Source of the DNA: JTS-RE37 sp041743425
GTDB lineage: Bacteria > Bacteroidota > Bacteroidia > Flavobacteriales > Flavobacteriaceae
Direction: 5' to 3'
Assembly (NCBI GenBank): GCA_041743425.1
Contig: JBGTMS010000061.1
Span: forward strand, 1-8,291
DNA length: 8,291 nt
The translations under genes and the position numbers were made by a program. This document shows positions 1 to 6,200 of the stretch, piece after piece (position 1 is the stretch's first letter; each line of letters starts with the position of its first letter). The notes beneath the pieces are model-generated. The model made no database searches. It had not been told where the DNA came from and saw only the letters and a program-made list of their open reading frames with translations.

Positions 1-1190
1 CCTTCCATGTCATCGCTTATTTTTTTATCCAGGACCTTGGCGTAATGTTGTGTGGTTTTAATGGATGTATGCCCGAGCATTTTACTGACAGACTCTATAG
101 GCACGCCATTTGAAAGCGTTACGGTGGTCGCAAACGTATGCCGTGCCAAGTGGGTGGTGAGGTTTTTATGTATTCCGCAAACGTCGGCAATTTCCTTTAA
201 GTAAGCGTTCGATTTCTGATTGCTTAATACCGGGAGCACCTTGTTCCCATTTAGCACAAGTGGATGCCGGTTATACTTATCCAGAATAGCCTCTGCTAAA
301 GGCAGCAAAGGGATGTTGCTCCGTGTATTGGTTTTTGTCCTTTTTGTTTTGATCCAGCGCCTGCCGTCTATGCCTAAGACGAGATCATCAACGTCCAGTT
401 TTTCAACGTCCGCATATGCCAGGCCTGTATAACAGCAAAAAAGAAATATATCCTTTACCTGTTCAAGGCGTTTTACCCGGAACCTCTTTTTGCCCATTCG
501 ATCAATTTCACCCTGGGTTAAAAATTCGCGCTCAATAGTTTTCCATCGCGCTTTCCAATGCAAAAATGGATCCGTATTGATCCAGCCGTTGGCATAGGCG
601 ATCCGGATGATCTTCTTAAAGTTGATAATGTATTTGGTGGCGGTATTATGAGTACAATTTTTTTCTGTTTTCAGATAATACTCCAGGTCTGTAATAAACC
701 GATGGTCAACTTCATTAACCGGAATATCCTTCTTTCCATATTCAGAAGTCACATAGGCTGCCAAATGATTTTTACAAGTTTTGTAGCGCTGCGCAGTGCC
801 CGGTGAATATTCAGTTCCGATCAGGCGCTCCATTTGATCATTGTGGCTTTTAAAAATGTCCAATAACAGTTTGGGCTTTTCTACTTTTCCCGTATAAATA
901 TCCTTTATATCCTTAACGGTAAAGGGAATATTCTTTTCGGTCAGCCTGGTATGGATCCGATACAGATTGCTTCGGATACCATCCATATATCTGTTGAGCT
1001 CCCTTAGGTCCGTGGTGTTGGCATGAACCTTTCCTGCGCCGGAATTCCATTGATCAGGGATTATTTTCCTTTGAATACTCCCTTCACAGCGTTTGCCGTC
1101 AAGTGTTATCCGTACATAAAGGGGCACCTTTCCGAGTTTATCCAAATCGTTTCCTTTGGGATAAAATAAAATTGAAAATGAATTTTCCAT
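1..1190 (-). CDS. Tyrosine recombinase (site-specific integrase), C-terminus cut by window edge
   Basis: The reading frame is open from the ATG at 1188-1190 to base 1, giving 396 codons, with the stop beyond the left edge. The family cuts and rejoins DNA through a covalent phosphotyrosine to integrate or excise mobile elements. Residues 1-100 resemble the arm-type DNA-binding domain of Bacteroidetes integrases (start MENSFSILFYPKG). Residues about 105-210 are the SAM-like core-binding domain, and 220 onward is the catalytic domain. Visible catalytic residues are Lys286 (RTKT), His347-x-x-Arg350 (HLARH), Gly373-His374 and the nucleophile Tyr383 (HYAKV). The first catalytic arginine, expected in TGLR, is Ala258 (TGLAYADV), as in many Bacteroidetes relatives. 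From family length only about 10-20 residues are missing. The gene is transcribed away from tRNA-Asp, which suggests the end of an element extending left. The gene looks intact; I cannot name the element type. Confidence 0.95.
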   Translation of the reverse strand, partial: MENSFSILFYPKGNDLDKLGKVPLYVRITLDGKRCEGSIQRKIIPDQWNSGAGKVHANTTDLRELNRYMDGIRSNLYRIHTRLTEKNIPFTVKDIKDIYTGKVEKPKLLLDIFKSHNDQMERLIGTEYSPGTAQRYKTCKNHLAAYVTSEYGKKDIPVNEVDHRFITDLEYYLKTEKNCTHNTATKYIINFKKIIRIAYANGWINTDPFLHWKARWKTIEREFLTQGEIDRMGKKRFRVKRLEQVKDIFLFCCYTGLAYADVEKLDVDDLVLGIDGRRWIKTKRTKTNTRSNIPLLPLAEAILDKYNRHPLVLNGNKVLPVLSNQKSNAYLKEIADVCGIHKNLTTHLARHTFATTVTLSNGVPIESVSKMLGHTSIKTTQHYAKVLDKKISDDME

Positions 1191-1214
1191 CAGTGAGTGC
1201 CTCAATAACCCACT

Positions 1215-1243
1215 TAAAGGTATACAAAAATTTGACTTTACAA
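1215..1243 (-). promoter_or_regulatory. Candidate integrase promoter
   Basis: Read on the minus strand, TACCTTTA (1215-1222) matches the Bacteroidetes -7 box TAnnTTTG at five of six fixed positions. A TTG (1241-1243) lies 18 bases upstream, against the usual 19. The start of transcription would fall near 1208, leaving a short untranslated leader before the ATG at 1190. The TTG lies inside the palindrome at 1232-1257, so a protein bound there could block transcription. The match is imperfect, and this AT-rich region offers other five-of-six matches, so this is a weak prediction. Confidence 0.3.
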
Positions 1244-1257
1244 AATTGTAAGGTCAA
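1232..1257. repeat. 26-bp near-perfect palindrome, possible operator or recombinase site
   Basis: The left arm TTGACTTTACAA (1232-1243) and right arm TTGTAAGGTCAA (1246-1257) are complementary at 11 of 12 positions, and the twelfth would be a G-T pair in RNA. Only two bases (AA) separate them, too short for an RNA hairpin loop without opening the stem. A DNA site for a dimeric protein is therefore more likely than a transcript structure. It lies 41 bases upstream of the integrase start codon and overlaps the candidate -33 element. It could be an operator for a regulator of the integrase or a core recombination site. The sequence does not decide between them. Confidence 0.6.
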
Positions 1258-1277
1258 CAAATACAGAGGTTTACAAG

Positions 1278-1334
1278 CTTCGCGGTGAGTACTTTTTGTG
1301 AAGTAAAGTACTCACCGAATTCCTCACCTCGAAG
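1278..1334. repeat. Nested inverted repeats built on three GGTGAG motifs
   Basis: CGGTGAGTACTTT (1283-1295) and AAAGTACTCACCG (1305-1317) form a perfect 13-bp inverted repeat around a 9-base centre. The same left region extended leftward, CTTCGCGGTGAG (1278-1289), is also complementary at 11 of 12 positions to CTCACCTCGAAG (1323-1334). Thus the left arm can pair with either of two right arms. The two right-hand CTCACC copies (1311-1316 and 1323-1328) are direct repeats exactly 12 bases apart. A weaker related sequence (GTGAGTGC) occurs near 1193-1200. Directly and inversely repeated short sites beside an integrase gene are typical of recombinase or directionality-factor binding, and an attachment site is a plausible inference. 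No T-tract follows either stem, so a terminator is unlikely. Confidence 0.6.
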
Positions 1335-1374
1335 GTCATTTTTTAGGGTATTATTTGGAAGTAAATGAAATTAA

Positions 1375-1407
1375 AAATGCCCATAAACATAGGGTTTATG
1401 GGCATTT
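1375..1407 (-). terminator. Intrinsic terminator of tRNA-Asp
   Basis: AAATGCCCATAAAC (1375-1388) and GTTTATGGGCATTT (1394-1407) form a perfect 14-bp stem with a 5-base loop. On the minus strand the stem is followed by further T residues (TTTTTAATTT spanning the stem end). The hairpin begins 23 bases past the 3' end of the tRNA, a normal distance for termination. It should insulate the integrase from tRNA transcription. Confidence 0.85.
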
Positions 1408-1430
1408 GCTAAAATTTAATTCTATTTTAG

Positions 1431-1504
1431 CGGTCCGGACGGGACTCGAACCCGCGACCCCCTGCGTGACAGGCAGGTATTCTAACCAACTGAACTACCG
1501 AACC
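1431..1504 (-). tRNA. tRNA-Asp (anticodon GTC)
   Basis: The minus strand folds as a complete 74-base cloverleaf. The acceptor stem is GGTTCGG with CCGGACC (one G-T pair), the D-arm includes AGTTGGTTA, the anticodon stem is CCTGC/GCAGG with loop CTGTCAC, and the T-arm is GCGGG-TTCGAGT-CCCGT. The anticodon GTC reads aspartate codons GAC and GAT. The discriminator base is G, as expected for tRNA-Asp. CCA is not encoded; the bases after the discriminator are CTA, so CCA must be added enzymatically. It has its own promoter (1699-1728) and terminator (1375-1407). The 3' end faces the integrase gene, and such 3' ends are common target sites of tyrosine recombinases. Confidence 0.98.
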
Positions 1505-1693
1505 AATATGTAATGAACTTATATTATTTCTATTTTCAAGAACCCGATAAGTGACAGGCAACTTTTATCATCGTCCCGGAATGGCGAACCATTCATGTGG
1601 TCGGGCAACTGAGCTGCCGAATCTGTCCTCCTGGCTTTCCCTCAGATCAAAACCCTGAGGTTAAACATACAACACCGCTGACGCGGTATTGGC
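1505..1693 (-). ncRNA. Long structured 5' leader of the tRNA-Asp transcript
   Basis: The promoter at 1699-1728 predicts a start near 1693, so about 190 bases are transcribed before the mature tRNA. In transcript order this leader has a 5-bp hairpin ACCGC/GCGGT (1674-1687), a 6-bp hairpin CCTCAG/CTGAGG (1640-1660) and a UUCG-capped hairpin (1575-1605). None is followed by a long T-tract, so they are not obvious terminators. The leader would normally be removed by RNase P. Whether it has a function or gives a stable RNA cannot be seen from sequence alone; the hairpins are seen, the transcript is inferred. Confidence 0.45.
1537..1623 (-). pseudogene. Degenerate tRNA-Asp-like sequence with an inserted UUCG hairpin
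   Basis: Three blocks match the adjacent tRNA-Asp in the same order and strand. The first is a 5' end and D-arm start at 1606-1623, identical at 15 of 18 positions to 1487-1504. The second is the anticodon-loop block TGCCTGTCAC at 1551-1560, 10 of 10. The third is a T-arm fragment GGGTTC at 1540-1545. About 34 extra bases lie between the D-arm and anticodon blocks. They hold a hairpin GAATGG-TTCG-CCATTC (1579-1594) with an outer CCCG/CGGG clamp interrupted by a 7-base bulge. There is no 3' acceptor strand, so no functional tRNA can form. A decayed tandem tRNA duplicate is the simplest reading; a tRNA-mimicking leader element is the alternative. Confidence 0.5.
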
Positions 1694-1698
1694 GGTTG

Positions 1699-1728
1699 CA
1701 AATATACGCTGCTAATTGAATTCCACAA
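1699..1728 (-). promoter_or_regulatory. Promoter of the tRNA-Asp transcript (Bacteroidetes type)
   Basis: On the minus strand TATATTTG (1699-1706) matches the Bacteroidetes -7 consensus TAnnTTTG exactly. A TTG (1726-1728, within TTTG) sits 19 bases upstream, the consensus spacing for the -33 element. It lies 27 bases past the DUF58 stop codon, so the tRNA is transcribed separately from that gene. This is the best promoter match in the window. Confidence 0.75.
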
Positions 1729-1755
1729 ACTATTTATTCCTAAAAAGCCGGCGAC

Positions 1756-2685
1756 TCACAGAAACTTCTGCCGCTCTACCATAAACGTATTAAAGACCCT
1801 GCTAAAGGGTTGGCGGATATCTACCTCCACATACTTGATCTTGTACCGGGCACAATTCATCTTAAGACCTTCCAGAAATGCGCCCAATCCTTTTTCATAG
1901 GCAACCCTGATCGTATCCGCATAAAGATCAATGTGTTGCCCGCTCTCCACATCCAGAAATCGTTTCGGACTGTTCTCAAAATTGAAGTGCATTTCCGTTT
2001 CCCTGTCCAGTAAATGAAACAACACCACCTCATGCTTATTGTATTTGAGATGTCTGAGGGCCTCAAAGAGGCGCCCATCGGAAATATCGGTCTGAAACAT
2101 GTCCGTAAAAAGGAAGATAAGACTGCGGCGTTTTATTTTTTCCGCTATCTGATGTAAATAGAGATAAGTTTCTGTGCCGGAGCTGGTCTGTCGTACCGCT
2201 GAAATATCATTCAGCTTTGCCAGCAACATCTGATGGTGCCTTTCACTGCCTTTCTCCGGGGCATAATAGGCATATTGGTCAGAATAGATACTCAGTCCCA
2301 CCGCATCCCGCTGCTTTTTTAAAAGGGCCATAAGCCCCGCTATCGCCAGTACCCCAAATCCAATTTTATTCAGATGATCGAGGGATAGTTCCTTAACTTC
2401 CGGATAGTACATCGAGGCCGAGTTGTCAAGGATCATGTGACACCGCAGATTGGTCTCCTCCTCATACCGCTTGGTGTAAAGTTTATCGGTTTTGGCAAAT
2501 AACTTCCAGTCGATATGCTTGGTGCTTTCCCCTGTATTGTAAATCTTATGTTCTGAAAATTCCGCGGAAAATCCGTGAAAGGGGCTTTTATGGATACCAC
2601 TGATAAATCCTTCAACCACCTGGTTCGCCAGAAGCTCGAGGTTTTGAAAGAGCGGCGCTTTATGAAGTTCTGATTGCAGATCCAT
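1756..2685 (-). CDS. DUF58 domain-containing protein (von Willebrand A-like fold)
   Basis: This 309-residue protein has the DUF58 signature in residues about 33-80: SPFHGFSAEFSEHKIYN, then GES, then HIDWKLFAKTDKLYTKRYEEETNL. A von Willebrand A-like domain follows from about residue 81. Its metal-site motif is Asp87-x-Ser89-x-Ser91 (DNSASM), and a second acidic segment is LFTD at 192-195. No signal peptide or membrane segment is apparent, so a cytoplasmic location is inferred. In the family DUF58 proteins usually accompany MoxR AAA ATPases and Bat or CoxE-like proteins and are thought to aid assembly or chaperoning of complexes; the molecular role is not settled. No MoxR gene is visible here. 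The ATG at 2685 is the only in-frame ATG after the upstream in-frame stop near 2743. The trxA terminator precedes it, so it needs its own promoter, which I could not locate. No clear terminator follows. Confidence 0.93.
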   Translation of the reverse strand: MDLQSELHKAPLFQNLELLANQVVEGFISGIHKSPFHGFSAEFSEHKIYNTGESTKHIDWKLFAKTDKLYTKRYEEETNLRCHMILDNSASMYYPEVKELSLDHLNKIGFGVLAIAGLMALLKKQRDAVGLSIYSDQYAYYAPEKGSERHHQMLLAKLNDISAVRQTSSGTETYLYLHQIAEKIKRRSLIFLFTDMFQTDISDGRLFEALRHLKYNKHEVVLFHLLDRETEMHFNFENSPKRFLDVESGQHIDLYADTIRVAYEKGLGAFLEGLKMNCARYKIKYVEVDIRQPFSRVFNTFMVERQKFL

Positions 2686-2776
2686 GTCACGAAGATACGG
2701 AAGATGAGAGAAGCATAAACTTCCGGACGCACCAAAGCGGTGTCAGCCAGGTTAACATTTTCATCTCAATATCAGT

Positions 2777-2809
2777 AAAAAAAAAGGCCCGGATTCAATT
2801 TCCGGGCCT
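2777..2809 (-). terminator. Intrinsic terminator downstream of trxA
   Basis: On the minus strand a perfect GC-rich stem, GGCCCGGA (2801-2808) pairing with TCCGGGCC (2786-2793) around a 7-base loop, is followed directly by nine T residues (2777-2785). One further A-T pair can form at the base. It starts 22 bases after the trxA stop codon. It should end the trxA transcript and separate it from the DUF58 gene. Confidence 0.93.
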
Positions 2810-2831
2810 CATTAAATTTGTAAAAAAGAGT

Positions 2832-3149
2832 TTACAATGCCGCATCGATAGCGTCTGTATATACCTTTTTCGGCGAAACGCCTACCTGACGGTTAATAAT
2901 CTCTCCATTCTTAAATACCAATACCGTTGGAATGTTGCGTACGCCATATTTTGCAGCATATTCCTGATTGGCATCCACATCGACCTTACCGACAACAGCT
3001 TTACCCTCATACTCACTGCTTACTTCATCAATGATAGGTCCTACCATTCTGCAGGGTCCACACCAGGCTGCCCAAAAATCAACCACTACCGGTTTATTGC
3101 TTTTCAATACCACTTCATCAAAAGTAGCATCTGTTATTTCTAGTGCCAT
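2832..3149 (-). CDS. trxA: Thioredoxin
   Basis: This 105-residue protein is a full-length single-domain thioredoxin, a cytoplasmic disulfide reductase recharged by thioredoxin reductase. The active site is Trp29-Cys30-Gly-Pro-Cys33 within FWAAWCGPCRMVGP, the exact classical motif. The buried Asp24 (VVDFWA) and the cis-proline Pro74 (NIPT) are present, as is the usual KVDVDAN strand-helix segment at 55-61. There is no signal peptide or lipobox, so it is not one of the secreted thioredoxin-like proteins common in this phylum. The length matches the family (E. coli about 108). It lies 143 bases downstream of dnaE on the same strand but has its own candidate -7 box and a strong terminator, so it is probably a single-gene unit. 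The start ATG gives the standard N-terminus MALEITDATF. Confidence 0.96.
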   Translation of the reverse strand: MALEITDATFDEVVLKSNKPVVVDFWAAWCGPCRMVGPIIDEVSSEYEGKAVVGKVDVDANQEYAAKYGVRNIPTVLVFKNGEIINRQVGVSPKKVYTDAIDAAL

Positions 3150-3171
3150 TTTCTTTAAATTTAATAGGTTA

Positions 3172-3179
3172 CAAAGTTA
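3172..3179 (-). promoter_or_regulatory. Candidate -7 box for trxA
   Basis: TAACTTTG on the minus strand matches the Bacteroidetes -7 consensus TAnnTTTG exactly and lies 22 bases before the trxA ATG, giving a very short leader. No TTG is found at the usual distance upstream, where the sequence is AAGGAAGAAGG, so the -33 half is absent or weak. No intrinsic terminator for dnaE is visible in the 143-base gap, so read-through from dnaE remains possible. Confidence 0.5.
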
Positions 3180-3292
3180 GACATTTATTTGCCTTCTTCC
3201 TTACGCTATCGATATTCATTTTGACTATAAGGCCATTACCAAAACTTATCCTGCAGTTGTCTGCCTCCTGTATAGCCGATTATAGAGCCCAT

Positions 3293-6200
3293 TTAATTTA
3301 GCTTGTAGTGAACGGCCTTCCTGTCCAGTGTGGCCAGTAAATCACTCGTGATATGTACTTTTTGTTTTCTGCTGGACAAAGTCACTTTTATCTCCTCGTT
3401 CATCTCATACACCACAAAATGCAGAGGATTACTCCCTTTATGTGAAACCAGTGTATCTTTGAGGTCACGGATGCCTTGTTCTTTCAGGTCATCAATGTCC
3501 AGCTTTATGGTCAGTTTCTTTGCGAACGATTCCATTACCTCCTGTAGCTGAAGAAAGGTATTATACTGCATCCGCGCCTCGCCCTTTTTGCCCGTTTCCC
3601 GGGATACCCAACCTTCTTTCACAAATACCCTGAGAAATACAAAGGAATTGATCATCAGGAAATGCCGGTATTTAAGATATTCTTCCCCGAAGATCTTAAA
3701 TTCAAAACTATCCGAATAATCTTCCATGCAGAAGGTGGCCCACCCCTTTCCGTTTTTTGATACCTTGTGCTGTACATCCGTGATCACCCCTGCGACACAT
3801 AACTCCCGGTTCACATAATCCTCCAGTTTATTAAAAGAGGCAACTTCAGCATTACAAAAGGCATTTATTTCCGCTTTAAAATCGTCAAGCGGGTGTCCTG
3901 ATATGTAGATCCCTACCACTTCCTTTTCCTTTCTTAACTTTTCCATGGTTCCCCAGGCATCACAGGGCGGAACTAACGGCTCCGGAATCTGTACCTCACT
4001 GGCGTCTCCAAACAGGTTGACCTGCGCAGAGTTCTCACCTTCCTGATGTCTGGCGCCATATCGCATCACTTTCTCAAGAAAGGTAATACCGTCCCCTTCC
4101 TGGTGGAAATACTGGGCACGGTGTGTTTCCGAAAATGAATCAAATCCTCCGGCAAGGGCGAGGTTCTCAAAAGATTTTTTATTGGCCGACCTTAGATCGA
4201 TGCGTTTTGCAATATCAAAAACAGATTTATAGGATCCCTCTTTCTTTCGATTGTCAACAATGGTTTCAACCGCAGACCTGCCGACCCCTTTGATGGCGCC
4301 CATACCAAACCGAATCGCATTCTCACGGTTCACAGCAAACTTGTAATAGGATTCATTGATGTCCGGACCCAGCACCTGCAATCCCATCCGTTTGCATTCC
4401 TCCATAAAGAAGGTCACCTGCTTGATATCACTCATATTATTTGACAAGACGGCAGCCATATATTCAGCCGGATAATGGGTTTTCAGGTAGGCTGTCTGGT
4501 AGGCGATATAAGCATAGCATGTAGAGTGACTTTTATTAAACGCATAGGAGGCGAAGGCTTCCCAATCCTTCCATATTTTTTCCAATACCTCTCTTGGGTG
4601 CCCGTTTTTTTCTCCGCCGTCAAGGAACTGCGGCTGCAGTTTCTGAAGGAGGGCAAAGATTTTCTTGCCCATTGCCTTTCGGAGGACGTCGGCATCCCCT
4701 TTGGAAAAACCGGCCAACTTCTGGGACAACAACATTACCTGTTCCTGGTAAACGGTAATTCCATAGGTTTCCTTCAGAAATTCTTCCATCTCCGGAAGGT
4801 CATAACTGATCTCTGTAAAACCATTTTTCCGGTTGATAAAGGTTGGAATATATTCCATGGGCCCGGGACGGTAGAGGGCGTTCATGGCGATCAGGTCATC
4901 AAATACCGTGGGTTTTAACTCTTTCAGATGTTTCTGCATCCCTACAGATTCGTACTGAAAAATTCCGATGGTGTCTCCGCGCTGGAACAGTTCATAGGTT
5001 TTCTGATCATCCAGAGGAAAGTCGTCCGGGATGAGCTGGATGTTCTGCCTTGCTTTGACAATCTTCACTGTATCCTTGATGAGGGTGAGGGTTTTCAGTC
5101 CCAGGAAATCCATTTTTAGGAGACCGGCGTACTCAACTACAGAGTTGTCAAATTGTGTAACATACAATTCAGAATCCTTTGCGGTCGCTACCGGCACAAA
5201 ATTAGTGATGTCGTCAGGGGTGATAATAACCCCACAGGCGTGAATACCAGTATTCCTTAAGGAACCCTCCAGAATCCGCGCCATTTTAACCGTCTGAGCT
5301 TCCAAATCGTTGCCTTCGGCTACCCGCAACAACTCCTGTACCTTTTCCAGATCATCACTGCGGAATTTTCTTTTCAGATCCTCCTCAGAGAGGCCGAAGA
5401 TCCGACTCAGTTTTGACATGACCGGGATGAGCTTGGCAATTCTATCCGCATCATTGAGCGGAAGGTCCAGAACCCTGGCTGTATCACGGATGGCGGATTT
5501 GGCTGCCATGGTACCATAGGTGATGATTTGTGCTACCTGCCGGGTCCCGTATTTTTTAATCACGTAATCCATGACCCTGCCCCGTCCTTCATCATCAAAA
5601 TCGATGTCGATATCCGGCATTGACACCCGATCAGGATTCAGGAAGCGTTCAAACAGCAGATCGTATTTGAGAGGATCTATATTTGTAATCCCCAGGCTGT
5701 AAGCCACCACCGAGCCGGCGGCTGAACCCCTTCCGGGTCCCACCGAAACATCCATTTTACGAGCCTCCCTGATAAAATCCTCCACAATAAGAAAGTACCC
5801 CGGATAACCCGAATTTTCTATGGTCTGCAGTTCAAAATCGATTCGCTCTTCAATAGCAGGGGTAATTTCAGCATAGCGCCTCGCGGCGCCTTTGTAGGTA
5901 ATGTGTCTCAGGTAGGCATTCTCACCACGCCGGCCCTGGTCTTCCACATCCATTGGCACTCTGAATTCGGCGGGAATTTCAAAACCTGGCAGCAATACTT
6001 CCCTGGCCAAATCAAAAGGAGTGATCTTATCGACAATTTCCTGAATATTAAGAATACTTTCGGGGATGTCCTTAAATAAGGCCTTCATTTCTGCAGGCGA
6101 TTTAAAATAGTATTCCTGGTTCGGAAGCCCGTAGCGATAGCCCCGGCCACGACCAATAGGAGTGGATTGTTTTTCCCCTTCCTTTACACACAAAAGGATG

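Noticed and set aside
220..806. Plus-strand open frames opposite the integrase
   Set aside because: The minus-strand frame encodes a recognisable recombinase with its catalytic motifs, so these are antisense shadows.
1278..1334. Repeat cluster as a CRISPR or integron array
   Set aside because: Only three copies of a 6-base motif, in mixed orientation and without regular spacers; not an array.
1640..1660. CCTCAG/CTGAGG hairpin as an attenuator or terminator in the tRNA leader
   Set aside because: No T-tract follows on the minus strand, and no coding region or alternative pairing suggests attenuation.
1741..1755. GCCGGC followed by T residues just after the DUF58 stop, as a terminator
   Set aside because: The six bases are a palindrome with no loop, so no usable hairpin forms.
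2687..2758. A 23-codon minus-strand reading frame ending one base before the DUF58 ATG, as a possible leader peptide
   Set aside because: No promoter or composition supports it, and a short open frame here is expected by chance. Conservation in relatives would be needed.
4475..4918. A 147-codon plus-strand open frame opposite dnaE
   Set aside because: It lies entirely within the well-supported polymerase gene on the other strand and has no recognisable domain; a shadow frame.
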